Assembly (NCBI RefSeq): GCF_000764305.2
Contig: NW_025939444.1
Span: 77,612 to 141,611, forward strand
Direction: 5' to 3'
Length of the DNA stretch: 64,000 nt
Origin: Hyalella azteca
Taxonomy: Eukaryota; Arthropoda; Malacostraca; Amphipoda; Hyalellidae
This document shows, piece after piece, positions 41,501 through 53,811 of this stretch. Made by a program: the position numbers and the translations under genes. The notes below the pieces were generated by a model. The model was given only the letters and a program-made list of their open reading frames with translations. It searched no databases and was not told the origin of the DNA. The first letter of the stretch is position 1. The number at the start of each line of letters is the position of its first letter.

Positions 41501-41864
41501 CCACGATAACATAGAGTCTGCAACTGGTCTGCCTCCTGAGGAACGAAGTCCTGTGGAGGACGTCTCTGTAGGGCATGTTACTGCTGAGGATGTTCCTTCA
41601 ACAGATCCTCAGCAAAGTCCTTCAAGTAACTCATTATTAGCTGGTAATACTGCGGGTGACGCTTCTGTAGGTCACAGCCTTTCGGTTCAAGCCCCTGCTG
41701 GTGACACCCGTACAGGTTACGGCTCTGAATGGATCATTCCTGCAGATGCTGGCCTGTTAACTGAAGCTCCTCAAGGTGACTTCTCTACCGAAGTCACTCC
41801 TTTGGGTCACGGACTTGTAAATAATGCCTCTTCAGGTCACAACAGTCTTGAGTCTCAATCTTGA
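32593..41864 (+). CDS. CCBE1: CCBE1-like collagen and calcium-binding EGF domain protein
   Basis: Secreted matrix protein; vertebrate CCBE1 promotes VEGF-C processing. Exons 32593-32600, 33122-33577, 34433-34558, 34936-35084, 36032-36118, 36990-37124, 38562-38677, 39237-39345, 39737-39945, 40084-40229 and 40475-41864 join in frame to 976 residues (human CCBE1 about 406). Order: signal peptide MARLYIRASVIVLFARTILA; unique region to ~154; Cys module ending DCFKRHCCQGYNFVAGRCLP (155-200); EGF (CSVYFGRVICTCYSGYQF); Ca-binding EGF (DVDECDTTNGGCDHACINT, 247-290); short coiled coil (~335-360); collagen Gly-X-Y runs (375-420); then GPPGAPGRDGVRGLRGERG and ALNFVLEVLADLKLDVTAL, the closest match to CCBE1. 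The 8-base first exon is inferred from ATGGCCAG|GTAAGT. A final 1,390-base exon adds ~460 unrelated residues. Confidence 0.88.
33586..33770. repeat. Degenerate ~47-base array at CCBE1 exon 2 donor
   Basis: Four diverged copies of a unit containing GCACTNATAAAATGAAT and CTATTGTCCAAATA. The first copy starts only about 10 bases after the exon 2 donor (33578). Confidence 0.7.
35714..35893. repeat. 51-base tandem repeat in CCBE1 intron 4
   Basis: Four copies of a unit with TACGCAGGAGGGAATCTTTG and GAGGAGTAACTAATTTAAAA, starting at 35721, 35772, about 35823 and 35874. Mid-intron and non-coding. Confidence 0.8.
37094..37545 (+). repeat. 59-base array duplicating the CCBE1 exon 6 donor
   Basis: Eight copies, period 59. 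Each contains CAGGAGCCGGAGACGGGGGA, CGAGGGTGAGTAGGCG and TCGCTAGGCAAACCCCC. The first copy is the end of exon 6 itself with its donor GAGG|GTGAGT; the next seven repeat the last 30 coding bases plus a donor. Period 59 is not a multiple of three, and reading through any donor meets TAG at once. Confidence 0.9.
39092..39255 (+). repeat. Array duplicating the CCBE1 exon 8 acceptor
   Basis: Four copies, 42-46 bases apart, of CGTTTCACAATGAGCAGTTG followed by GTAGCCCTGAGC. In the last copy GAGCAG is the acceptor and TTGGTAGCCCTGAGC is the start of exon 8 (39237). The three upstream copies repeat the last intron bases and first ~15 exon bases. Confidence 0.85.
39735..39800 (+). repeat. 18-base coding repeat in collagen exon 9
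   Basis: Three to four copies of GGCAATGCGGGTCCGCCA, in frame, coding (GNAGPP)n collagen triplets. The first copy starts right at the acceptor, and each copy junction reads CCAG|GC, close to a further acceptor. Confidence 0.85.
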
Positions 41865-42873
41865 AGCTTCCCTAGGACATCGTTCTTCGGAGACTCCAGT
41901 GCGCGGCCTCTAGTGCATTCTTGCGAACTCATGAGGGACGCATAAGGATTTCTTCGTTAGTAAAAGGAAAAACCCTTTCACTGTAAATGTAACATAGAAA
42001 TTGAAATTTTGCTCATAGGAATTTGATGTATTTTTTGCGATAAGGTATAAATGAAGCAGTTAATGAGTTTATATATGATTGCCTATTAATCTCGTCCAAA
42101 TGAATAGACATATTGCAAGATGAAGTTTTCACTTACAAAAAATACATAAATTTAAGTCTGACAAATCTTTGCATTTTGATTGATGTTAGACCCTGTATTA
42201 AGTAAACTGCTACAAATTTATCGTTCTAACCTTGAAAAAAATGGAAATTAAATAAGATTTCCTGTCTACAATTAATATTGAATCTAAACCTACTTCATTA
42301 ATGTACAGTAAGTTGAAGAAGAAAGTTTTTAAAAAACCTGAGCGATCATTTCTTTGCACAATGACTTATTCACTAATTTACCTTTACTTATGTTAATTCA
42401 ATATTTTTTCCGAGGTTGCCATTCAGTTTCGACGATAGATTTTATTTATGAGTTGACATAATCGTTCAAATGTTTGTCACATGCAGTGCACTAATCATCC
42501 TGTTGAATTTAGTGATGCATTCTTCGTTATTAATCATAAATAGCACAATATTATCATGAAAAAACAAGTCATTAGTAATATATGGCTCTAACCAAAGTAG
42601 AAATTTTCATATTTTCAGAAATAACCTCCGAGATTAATTTATAAAGGACCCTGAAATTTAATTGAGTTTTTCTCCTTGACACTGAGCGACTATGATACGC
42701 TTTGAGTGCGAGTCATCTGCGAAGATTTCTCCGTATTGTTTGAGGCATTTGTTGAAGTTCTTTACATGTTCATACATTTTCGAATCGATGCATCCTTAAT
42801 TTAGTCTACATGAATGATTTTCTAATGCTTTATGAAAGATATTACTGACGCCTGGGCATTCACACCGAGCATC

Positions 42874-42949
42874 AAAAAATATAACTCAGTTCTCACAGCA
42901 GTGAGTGACAGAGAGCGCATTTTATCGGCGACGAAAACGTGAAGTTACG

Positions 42950-42980
<31 letters not shown>

Positions 42981-43055
42981 GGACGGACAGACGGACGGAC
43001 AGACGGACATGGCGAGCACAATAGCGCCTTTTTTACATAAATGAAAAAAATGCAT
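42874..43055 (-). repeat. Dispersed GTCCGTCCG repeat, copy 4 (reversed)
   Basis: Begins ATATAACTCAGTTCTCAC (reverse of GTGAGTACTGAGTTATAT), then GAGCGCATTTTATC, an expanded (GGACAGAC)n core about 50 bases long at 42951-43010, and the reversed left end ATGGCGAGCACAATAG. It is the most diverged copy. Confidence 0.7.
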
Positions 43056-45119
43056 TAAAAAGTGCTACGTGTCGTTGTGTAAAGTGCAGCGTCACGTCCA
43101 TAGCGCAGAGCGGCGCGGCTCTGACATGTACGCTCGTTTCGCCCTTGTCGGGCAGCTTTCTGTCTCTCTTCCTCTTCTTAAATGACACCCAGGCATTATT
43201 TTTAACAATAGCTGAAGAAAATAATTAATTTCTGCTAAATTTAGGAACGATTAGAATCATGAAAAATTTATCGTAAAGAATACATTGAGTTTGAGAAGAG
43301 TCTCGTACAAATTTGCACCAACGACCTTGATGATACAAGGGATAAAGAGGGAGAGTCAGATGAACATAAATAAAATTTTGTTGTCCGTCATTATATTTTA
43401 GACTGAGGCACAGACGATGTTTTATATTATATGGATAAGAAGAAGCGAGTATTAATTTTAGCTTGCAAAAAACATTAATTTCTCGCCATGTATTATGTAC
43501 TCACTTTAAATAGTTTTCCATTGATATTTTGAGTGCGTAGGGCTGTCATTTAAGTGTGTTGTTGTAGCTGAGATCAGCAGCAAATGTTGGGATGTTTTTC
43601 TTAGCGCCAAACACCGGGGCGCTGAGAGCCTCTCGCAGCGCCTCTCAGGTTGCGTGCATTCTTCTTCCGCTGATTTGTGCTCGCTTCTTGTTGGGATTTT
43701 GCTGTAGTTCGTTTAGTTCCTATAATGAGTTATAATATACAAGTCAAATAATCGATGCTTGAAAATTTTTCGTAAAAAATATTTAGAAAAATAGGCTGAA
43801 ATAATATATTATCAGTAATTGGCGCGTTCTTGCTATCGCTATCTTTTTTCAGTAAGCTGAACCTTGTTCCAAAGCTAGCTGAACTACTATTGAGCATTTT
43901 TTCTGAGTATCGTACCAGCTAAAAATGTCAACGAATTTACGTGATCTACTACATTCGTTCTCAACTAACTTCTAAATTACATTAGTGGAAACTTAGATAC
44001 TTCAGAGAGTAAATGCAGATGATAAATTCAAAACTGCGCAGGTCGAAATATTCCCATCGAGGGTTGATGACAATCGGCGACATGAATGTCATTTGAAATT
44101 AGATAATTTCACTCCTAAAGATAATAAATATACTTTTAGGTAAATGAATAACTCGTAAAAATTAATTTTTGTTTATGTTTAAAATCAAAATTCAAATCAA
44201 TCGAAGATGAAATTTTCATGATGGGCTACGGAAAATTAGAGGGCAAGGCGAGCACGGCGGGTGTCGATGTATCGAGGGTGTGAAGTGTCAGGCATCGGCG
44301 GCCGCTAACCCTTGCATGACGCGGCATTTTCCGTCCGAGAATTTCCTTTCTGTGAGAAGAACTGTCGGGTTCTTTACCATGCTTTGAGTGGCACACATTG
44401 TCGGTTCTTTACCGGCTGACTTGGTTTTCGACAAGAACTGACATCTTCTTTTCCGTCTCCTTTTACCTGCTTATGAAAACTAGCTACTGAAATTTTTTAC
44501 CTTCCGTGCTTTGTATAAGATGCGAAATTATTTACTTTCCTGGGAATAATGTTTATCCATGACCTCTGTGCATTAAATTTTTAAATTAAAAATTGCAAAT
44601 TTTTATGCTAATTAACTATTATTAATTTACGACATGCAGCTGTTATTGCTGTGCTTCTTTCAAAACGAAAATGTTTGCAATAGAAAATCGCAATCAATGA
44701 AAATAAAATATTCCCATTGATTATTAAATGGTTAAAGATGCGGAAGAAAAAGTCCCATAAAAAAAACTGATTGTCGAAGAGCCTGTAAAACTCGGGCGCC
44801 GCTACAGCTGCTACCACCTGGCACCCATGTCGGGACGATAGAGGGAGGGTATATATATTGGAGTTAAATCTACAGCAAAAGTTGATTTTGTTAATTCTAA
44901 ATATTCCTCCCCCATGGGAATATTTCAATTAGAATTGTATGTTATTCTTTTTCAAAAGGAATAAGAACCTAGGAAAGCAGCAAGTTTACGATACTGTCGG
45001 AGTATTGTTTTCTCCGCTCATTATCTTTTGCTTTGATTTGTTGTCCTAAGTTTCAGTATGCAAATATTTTAAGAAGCTCGTCCTCTTATTTACCTGAAGA
45101 TTTTGTGAAGTGCTTCTCG

Positions 45120-45240
45120 TTCATTGGTTGAGTTAAGACACGCCCATACGAGTAAGGGCTTCCCTCATTGGTCAGCCCTCACGACAACACCCAATACCAG
45201 GCGGTTATACCCTCATCTGGTCTTTAACTCACATATTTTA
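45120..45240 (+). promoter_or_regulatory. Candidate promoter of the bHLH gene
   Basis: Two ATTGGT (inverted CCAAT) boxes at about 45123 and 45170, a GC-box-like CACGCCC between them, and a TTATACC near 45205, about 720 bases upstream of the bHLH ATG. The arrangement resembles a core promoter, but the start site is not determined. Confidence 0.3.
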
Positions 45241-45956
45241 TGTAGATGTCTGTCAGAACACTTAGTGCAATTTGAAGTGTCTGGAGTGCAGTAAGTGTCT
45301 CTGTCTCTCTTAAAGCTCTTTAAACAGCGTTTCGTGGCGATATTTTACTGTCACATCTCATTTTCCATTAAATGAGAGGCAATTTTATACGGAACTTACT
45401 TCGAAATATTGTAACGAATAAGAGCCACTGATATTTACTCTCCCTTGTAATATTAATTTTGTCGATAAATAATATTGGCGATAATACTGTACTGAGAATA
45501 TCTGAGTTTAAAGCAAAAGGCTTGCAATACACTAATTAGTACAATATTTCCACCATTCTTACCCAGATACAAGGACTGCATCGAACGAACGAAGATTTTG
45601 TTCTAGGAAATTGATGATCAGTGCCAGAGAGTAAAGAAAATTCATACAAGTCTTAATAAAGAACAAGCTATTTCTTACCTGCAAAGGCAGATTCTATTCA
45701 AGCCGAATCTATCCGATCACAGTTGCGCAGTGAGATAGGCCTATAAAGCATCGATAATCCTTTACTTTCTGATCGCTTCTCATTTTTCATTCGTACATTA
45801 TTTTGCGAAATCCCAATTGAAGTGCATTATGTTCTGATGAATCTTTTTCTTATTACTCTGTTCGACGTTAGCGCGGTTTTTGGTACGTCAGTGCGGTTAA
45901 ATTTTTAAAATTCTTTATGCCGCCTTAAATTATGCATACGACGCATGAGGTAGGAA

Positions 45957-48132
45957 ATGCCACGACGACCTCGTAATTCTCGGAACCGAAACCAGCAGCG
46001 ACAGCAGCCAGAAAATCCGGACGACATGCAGGGCGGCAAGTCTGGGCGTCGGGAGAAGCCCGTACAGCGCAACGCCGCCAACGCCAGGGAGAGAACCCGC
46101 ATGCGCATCCTGGCGAGGTGAGGTGGTGGTTGTGTGGAGAACGCAGAGCCTGGGTGAGCATGCATCTCAACTGGGTGGGTCAATAGGCTTCTGGAGAATG
46201 CGGCGCTTTGGTGATCATTCATAGCCACTAAGTCAGTCGATGTCTTCTGGAGAACGCAAAAATTAGGTGAGCATGTATTTTTGGATCTTCACTACGGCAG
46301 TAGTGGAAAGCCTGAAAGGAAAGTGGAGAGCCTGGGTGAACTTGGTTTTTCACAGGATAGAAAAAATACCTTCCGGAAGAGGCAGAGGGAATGTTTTCAT
46401 CGGTTGAGTTAAATTACCTTTTTTTTGTAGTATAACGCGAGCGTATCAAGGTTTGTATGACCGCGAAGCAAATTTATTTCGATTATTTTAATCGTGACTC
46501 CAAGTGAATTGTTGGTTTTAAAGACAAATTTAATTGCAATTAAAAATTAATTCAAGTTTTGTCATTACATGAGACGCTTTGAGTATAAACGGGTTGTGAA
46601 AGACGCAGAAAATTTGATCATAATAATATATGTGATGTTTTACGTGTCAGAAACACATATTCAAAATATTACCTTGCAAAATGCTCTTTTTTCGGATTCC
46701 AGAAACTCTCAAAAAAGAAAAAGTAATATTGGCAACCTTTATGCAAATCTTCGTCAAACCAATTAGTTTGACATGGAACTCATTTAGCCCATTTAATAGT
46801 TCTCTGTTAAAACCCTCATCACCTACCCGTAGATTAAGAACACACAGCAGCCCCACCCTTTTGATGACAGTGTCCCACACGATAATGTCCTTTATTCCTG
46901 CCGCCACTGCAGAGCGTTCTGCCGCCTGAAGACGACGCTGCCGTGGGTGCCCCCTGACACGAAGCTCTCCAAGCTGGATACCCTCCGCCTTGCAGCCTCA
47001 TACATCGCCCACCTGCGCGGTGTGCTCACCGACCCCACCCACAACACGGCGCAGTACGACGCGCGTCTCGTGAGTGACTCAGCACGAGGAGTACACAAGT
47101 TTTGGAAGTCTCGACATATTCCTTCACACATTTGCTCAGTTTTCAGTACCTGAAATGCAACTTGAAATATTTGATTCATCTCGAATTAAAATGAGTTGAA
47201 TAAGTTAGCAATGTATTTACATGAATGTAAACATACATGACTGGTGTGCAATATATGAATGTAATGATTCTGTTCGTCGTTGGCAGTCGTGGCCGTACGC
47301 CGGCCTGAGCACTCGCGACCCTGCGCTGCTGCCTTGCAATGCAGCTCCTGTCTCCTTCAGCAGCTCCAGGTAACCGCCTGTACTGTTGGCTGTGCTGGTG
47401 CTGTGCTGCGGTGCGCTGTTGGCGCTGATGTGGTGCTGTGCATTGTTTGCTGTGCTTGTGTGTTGTTGAATGTGCAAGTGTGCATGCGAGCTGCTCTGGT
47501 GTAGAGGAGAACAACTCGCTTTTAAAAACTATTACGGCCCCGGTGGAACTATTCTAAAGCTGATAATTGGAAATGCCGTTACTTCTCTCCAAATATTTGC
47601 AATATACCCTGATGAAATCCTATAATGATGCAATATTAGAGCATTTCCTTACAGCAATTGAACACGCTGTCTTCTATTGCTTCATCTTGTGCTATTATTT
47701 TATTTTATTACTTTCATGTAACAGGATTGCCAGACGGCATTTTTTCCGGACAAATTCCGCGATTTAGTATTTTTAATTGCGTTGGTAGGCTGAAAATTTT
47801 GACAGGGATACTTCCTAATTAAAAAAAAGAAAAGAATGGAATTTTTACCCTGGAACCTACATATATACTAGTATCTGTTGAGTTATAGTTTTTTTTGGCA
47901 TTTTTTGTTCGCGGACTTTGCTGTTTTTTAGGCCATGTCCTGGAGAAATATTTGTACCACTACGTCCTGGAGAAATAAATTTCGTGGTACGCATATGTAC
48001 CACTTCGGAGTCAACGTGTTAATGGAACCCTCTTGCCACATCAGCTACGCGGAGTGTGGGACAGCAGGATGCGGAGATATACCACGCTACATGGCCCACT
48101 GTTCAACTCCCATCTACAGCAGCCCATGTTGA
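45957..48132 (+). CDS. TCF21: bHLH transcription factor, TCF21/musculin family
   Basis: DNA-binding regulator of mesoderm/muscle development (HLH54F in flies, TCF21 and MSC in vertebrates). Exons 45957-46117, 46913-47069, 47287-47369 and probably 48045-48132 give 162 residues. The basic region [14 protein letters not shown] is split from the helices by an intron; then come [20 protein letters not shown] and [18 protein letters not shown], a near match to TCF21/MSC, and [15 protein letters not shown], matching the tryptophan-proline block after the helices. The ATG at 45957 is preceded by an in-frame TAG at 45951. The last exon is chosen because the acceptor CCACATCAG keeps the frame and gives [19 protein letters not shown] to TGA; this exon is tentative. 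PolyA signal AATAAA at 48737-48742. Confidence 0.88.
46130..46345. repeat. Degenerate tandem repeat after bHLH exon 1 donor
   Basis: Three to four diverged copies of TTCTGGAGAACGCA..GGTGAGCATG, starting about 12 bases after the exon 1 donor. Two copies keep a GGTGAGCAT donor-like core. Confidence 0.55.
47384..47500. repeat. GCTGTG-rich low-complexity tract after bHLH exon 3
   Basis: A run of irregular GCTGTGCTG / TGCTGTG motifs beginning about 15 bases after the exon 3 donor. It opens accidental frames on both strands and is intronic in my model. Confidence 0.6.
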
Positions 48133-50920
48133 ACCTCCGCAACCCCCTGATTCTGATTAACCTTTTTGGGGTCAATGTGTAAGTGCTGATATTCATATGT
48201 GATAGAATTTCAGATTTATCATCACTACGATTAAATTTTTCATCAGGTTGTTAAATGATGGACATTAATAATTCATTTGAGTTAATTGAAGTTCGAAACT
48301 ACGACCGCAAACCTAAGTGAAAGACCAATGGCATAAAACGAACAATTGTTCATATATAGGAGTGAAGATGCTTTTATTAGCGGAACGTAAACTTTACCAC
48401 GCAGACCACATTTGAACAGATGATACAGAACTTGTTATTTTTTGCAGGAACTCGAGTCTGCGACCAAATATTTGCGCCACTCAGACCCGCAAGGCGAAGT
48501 GGTATGCCTATACGAAAAGCAGTTGCTATAACCGGACTGGATGTCTGCACCAATAGCCAGCCTCTCCTCTCTGTGCCAGTCTCTCCTCCATGAGCCAACT
48601 GGTTACTCTTCCTTCATCAGGAATCAGCATTCATGTTTATTATTAAAATTAGTTTAGATGTGTTGTAATGTGTCTTGCTTGATGTACTATGGTGATGGTG
48701 CTTTCCAAACGTTATTTTTAACGCAGTAATGTACTGAATAAATTGTTATAAGCTACTATTGTGAGTTTCAGTACACCGTTTGAAAGTTCTTGCAATTAAA
48801 ATACACAGACAAAGGTTGAATGTTTTATTATCACAACTGCGCACCATACAAACTTAACAACAAATGCCCTCTGCTACAGCCTAGATTCTGGGCCTTAAAC
48901 ATAATTTACTGAATCCAAAAACTGCTTGCAGCCTTACAGCAACTTTTTTTCGGACGATTTCAGTTTTCTAAAATGAAACTTATGAATTTTGATCATTAAT
49001 AAGGTTTAGCGACATGTTAACACAAAATTTAACAACATGCATACTTCAGTCGGGCTATCTCGCTTCAGATTGAGCTGTGATATATGTATAACTTATTAAA
49101 TCAGAAACATAATCATAATCTGCACAGTTAGGTTAACTTCCTTTATTATCGGAACTGTAAAGATGGCGCTTATAATCTGTTCCCATCACAAAGCCTGATA
49201 AATATTCATTGATGATACAAATGCGAATCAACCCGACCAGTTTGCGGATTCTGCGCTCTGAATTAAAACTTTACAAATAAGGTACGGACGACTTGGAGTT
49301 GAATGCTGTTGAAAAAAAGAATTAAGTACATAAATAATTAAATTTAAGAACATTGTTTAGGAAATAACTTCAAATATAAGCCATAGAAGCGTGTCCAGAT
49401 TCAGTGGAAGAAGTCGATGAATGTTGAATACAACGCAACATGTGATGGATCGGGACTGGATGAATAGCTGGCGTTAATGCTTCGTTAACTATTGAATGAC
49501 ATAAAATTGAGTCACTCTTCAATCTAATATCGTTAGAAGAAAACCAAAATTCGAAGCATGAGATTTAACAGCGATGCGACATTTGGATTTTGAAATGTTC
49601 TAGAATCAAAGCAAACGTCAATTATTATATTTTTCATTTATCTGAAATACAAAAAATGATTTCTGAAATTTCTCGTCGTACTTCTGTATGAAAACATTTC
49701 GTGAAAAATGTTTTGTTCCGGAAATTCATTTTTTTACATCTCCTACTGACTCTATGTTATAATTTATACAAATACAAAGCATCAACAATTACTGCTCGCT
49801 AAACACGGATAGCAGTTTCAATCAATATGCAAAAAATTGTAATGACAAATCCTCATGAATGGTCGGCAATACATTTGTTTTGAACGTGACCGAAGGCTTC
49901 AGTTCATCCATGAGATCGTATCCTGTGAGGCTGTGTCATTTTCGACAATTTCATGAAGATTTTCTGACAGTTGTTACGTAAATGAAGGTGGGCGTACTGT
50001 CGCTTCTTATAACAGCGCTGGGGGTACAATGAATGGTGCAAGTGAGCAAATAAGCTATTGTTGGGCTTGATAGTATCTCTATAGAGAATAGCTTTTCACT
50101 TGAATCTCACAATAGTGCAAATAAATTTACGAGCCATTCCAGATTTGGATGCCGAAAAATATACATGCCACATATAAACATTTTTGAAAGTTACACTATG
50201 ATCTCAAGGAAATATGATCACATTATGATATAATAATCAGTATTGCCAAATTAATCGCTTTAAGCGGTCTTGAATGCGAGTGCAAGATGATTTTGACATG
50301 GCAAGACGATAACCGTTGACGATGACATCGAAATCGCGGACCTCCGGACAATTAGTATAAACGATTTTATTAAATGGAAAACCGAAGTCTATACCACGCT
50401 GGATCTTGCGGCTACAGATGCTGGAATGCTTACACCGGTACAAGATGTACATATTTTATTTACACTTTAATGTGACGAGAGACGGAGAGACTTATGGCTT
50501 TATGACAGTCTTTTTACAAAGCATCCGCGTGTGAGCATCAAGAATATCACATTTTAAGATGATTTGTATCTTGACGCTTGATGATATGCGAGCTGGAGCC
50601 ACCATGGCCGCGGACGTTCGTCATAAATGTTCATAGAAAGATAACGGAAAATAACAATGGAATGGAGACATGTTATTGTGGTAACATAAAAGTATGGAAC
50701 CTCGAGCATTTTTTTTTCACGAAAACTGCGTGACAATACTAAGTTCTTACTGTTCTGCCACTGGGGCAAGGGCAATCTTAGAAAAAACTAATACATAAAA
50801 TAAGTTGTTTGTTGGACTCTCTGTAAGAGAGAAATACACGAGTTCCGGTTCCCGTGCGTTGAAAAAGTCATTTTCGTGCCCAGAAACCAAGTAAGGCTGA
50901 AAAATATTACACGCTCTAAC
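48133..50920. other. Intergenic: bHLH 3'UTR and protease 3'UTR
   Basis: The left part is bHLH 3'UTR to the AATAAA at 48737. The right part is the 3' flank of the minus-strand protease, with minus-strand AATAAA at about 50455-50460. A minus-strand frame at 50237-50452 reads like protein (KIQRGIDFGFPFNKIVYTNC) but I cannot tie it to a family or splice sites. Nothing else seen. Confidence 0.5.
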
Positions 50921-53811
50921 TTAGCTAACAAATTGATTCAACCATCTGAGGAACTTGGTGACTTTAGTGTACATGCCAGGCTTGCCTCTCTGCCCACACC
51001 CTTTGCCCCACGACGTGATGCCGTAAAGCACGTGTCTGCCGTTCACGATGCACGTGAGAGGGCCACCGCTGTCACCAGTACACGTGTCCACGCGACCGTC
51101 AAGACGACCGGCGCACGTCATGCCTGACGTAACCTCAAATCTGCCGTAGCCGCTCGATGTCGTACACGTCGCCATGTCGTAGATCTCAACGCCGCCCACC
51201 CGCGGTAGCCTCTGCGCCACGACATCATAAAATATTTCATTTTTGTAATAATTAATTCTATGCCATAAAATTCATAAAAACGGATAAAATAAAAAATGAT
51301 AACGGACAAATACCATATAATACCGGACAAAAATTCAATTTTTTTGCTCCAATTTTCTATTGTTTTTTCGTGTTAAAAGAGCAATATAATTCTGAGGAAA
51401 GCTCAAAATTATTAATTCATCAACAAGCAGATAGTGGCACATTGTGCAGGTATTTAGTATCCGGTAAGTACCACATCTCACAAACTGCAAAACACGAAAA
51501 CTTTTCGCTCTCCAGCGGGGCTATTTCAGCCCTCTTAGTCTCTGTAATCGTTGGAATTGCTTTCGGAATTAAATAACCTGCCAATTTTCCCTATAACGGT
51601 CAATAAACTTGAACTACGTGTGATAGTTTACCTACATGACATTGCAAATACGTATAGTTCTTGGAATAAAAAATTAGCCCGAGAAATTATTCCCCTTGCA
51701 TGCAGGTATGTTTAATTCCTTATAACCCATATCACGAGGACACAATCCTTTAAGAAGGCACGTAGAGGATTAAATCCCCCCTGACCTGAGGCACGGCAGG
51801 GGCGTTCTCTGTGAGCGTCCCCCAGCCTGTGATGCTGCAGCCCCGCAGATCTTTGTTGCGCTCCTCCCCAGCCGGCAGACACACGGCCTCCACCACCCCG
51901 TTGCCCAGCCTGCAATGGTCCACATAATGTAATAATATAGCGGTCTTAACGTTTATAAGGCCGTAGGCCTGTCGCCGATTCTTAACAGCGCAGAACATCC
52001 ACAGCTTGTTGCCGGCTCGAACTCGCAACTCACTGTTTCAATTTTTTTTGGCTTAACCTCTCAGCCTCTTTGCCGATTCTGACCAGAAACTGGCGCACAG
52101 AGCTGGGATCGAACCCCCACCTCTCTGCTTCAATCCTGGTACTCTGAACTTTAACCACTGGGCCACTTTATTGTTCCGTGGAATTTGTTCTTCAAGTCAA
52201 GAAATGTAGGCAAATGTATAATAATGAAGAATTTCAATTTTTATTGGTTTAAAACAATGGGATTAAAGCCGTATCAAGGAAGATTGTTTATGTAAATTCT
52301 GCCTCTTACGAACATGGCTACGTATGAGGCAGAATTGAAATAAAACCTTACTGATTAATACCGCAATCATTATAAGATTCTGGTGGTGACTTTCAAAACT
52401 TTTATCATGCTCATCGCACTCACTGTAATGCCCTGCCGTTGACTTTCATCACTTTGAGCACAGCGATGTCGTTGTTGAACTCGATGTTGGTGTCGAACTC
52501 GTCGTGTACCCACAGCTTGTCAATAAGGTAGTCCTGTCAGCGGCAATTACACATTTTAAACATATTTTTTCAACGAATATTAATGTTGTCCAATCAAGTC
52601 ATTACTAGCTATAAATATGACTTGCAAATTAATAAATGTTACGGACAATGACTTCCAAATGCGTATCGAGTTATTACTTAAATAAAAATATCTCAAGTAA
52701 AGAGTTTGCGAAAAACTGGAGATATTTTTGTTGGTATCAAACTATCGACCTGATTACTGTTCAAGAGAATTTTCATAAGCGGGATGTTGGAAACGTTTCT
52801 TGTTCTTCACTCATCTTCAGTGAATAATTATTCGAGAACTGAAGATAATATTTATTGTTATCAAATTGATTATAATTCAAATATTCATAAAAGCGGGAAA
52901 ACGTTCATTTTTGCTCAGCTTTCGGCAATGGTCCTTGGTCCTCGGCCAGGACGGCGGAGGTGGTGTTCGCAATTCCAAAATTCAAAATATTTTTCTCGGT
53001 ATCAAACTGATTACATTCAAAATATTTTTATGAGTGTGTAAATGCTTTTTGTGACCCACCTTCTGGCCCTGGTCCTCGGCAAGCAGGTCGTGTTCACCGA
53101 CCCTGATGACGTAGTTCTGCTTAGGATGCTTCTTGAAGCAGTGCGCCGCCGTCAGGATAAGGTCCTCGGAGATGATTACGCCGCCGCAGTTGTGGCGCAG
53201 TTTGTTCTGCACCGACAATGCCGTAAATGAAAGGGAATTACGTGTGATCCAGGTATAGGCATACCAGGGCTTATATGTAATGCAGTTTGAAATAGGTCAA
53301 TTAAGATTTATTCAGCTATTGGACTACCATGGATTGCATATAATAAAACTATTGGAATACCGAAGATTGCGCAGAATCCAACTATTGGATGTGTTTTTAT
53401 TAAATTAGCGGCATGCACAATGGGATTTATTTATGTCTCAGCTGATAGTGCGCTTGATTGCAGGGAAATATTAAAGCAACACGATATTTACCAACACATG
53501 GAGTCAATGCAGTTAAAGTTTGTTAGTGAGGCAATTAAATTGAATGAAAACTGATTATTGCTTAATTACTGGGCGTTTCAAAACCTAAATATCATTGTAG
53601 CTTTAAGTTTTTAACTACTAACAATGGTGTAAAACTCACCCCTTCTCGGATCATGAGCGAGACAGACCAGGGAGTCTCGCGGGGGGAAATAATGCGGCCG
53701 CCCACGATCTTCGCGAGGTTTTCAGTGACAAAACTGCCTGCGGGAGCTGCGCGCCCACACGCAGACGACAACCGTGTCGACACCGCCTGCAGGTCCAGAG
53801 TGCGGGCTCGC
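50921..53811 (-). other. Trypsin domain exons of the mosaic protease
   Basis: Five exons. The first (53811-53640) has a linker cysteine ([12 protein letters not shown]) and the activation site [11 protein letters not shown]. The second has the catalytic His in LTAAHC, the third the catalytic Asp in [10 protein letters not shown], the fourth AVCLPAGEE and [13 protein letters not shown], and the last the catalytic Ser in [13 protein letters not shown]. The residue six before the Ser is Asp (position 189), so trypsin-like cleavage after Arg/Lys is expected. [20 protein letters not shown] and [10 protein letters not shown] close the fold. All three catalytic residues are present. The linker cysteine suggests a two-chain active enzyme. 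Confidence 0.93.

Larger units (their letters stand above)
41865..45956. other. Intergenic between CCBE1-like and bHLH genes
   Basis: AT-rich with the CCBE1-like 3'UTR at the left. Contains a reversed copy of the GTCCGTCC repeat (42874-43055), a GC-rich hairpin with CTGAGAG..CTCTCAG near 43625-43650 and a GC-rich patch at 44225-44330. No gene seen; the 106-codon minus frame at 44608-44928 has no family features. Confidence 0.5.

Noticed and set aside
44608..44928. 106-codon minus-strand frame
   Set aside because: AT-rich composition, no motif, no splice or promoter context.
50237..50452. Minus-strand frame of 71 codons downstream of the protease stop
   Set aside because: Reads somewhat like protein but has no recognisable motif or splice sites and lies in the probable 3'UTR.
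52105..52167. tRNA gene
   Set aside because: A and B boxes are present but the arms do not pair as a tRNA and SINE-like sequence follows; called a SINE instead.
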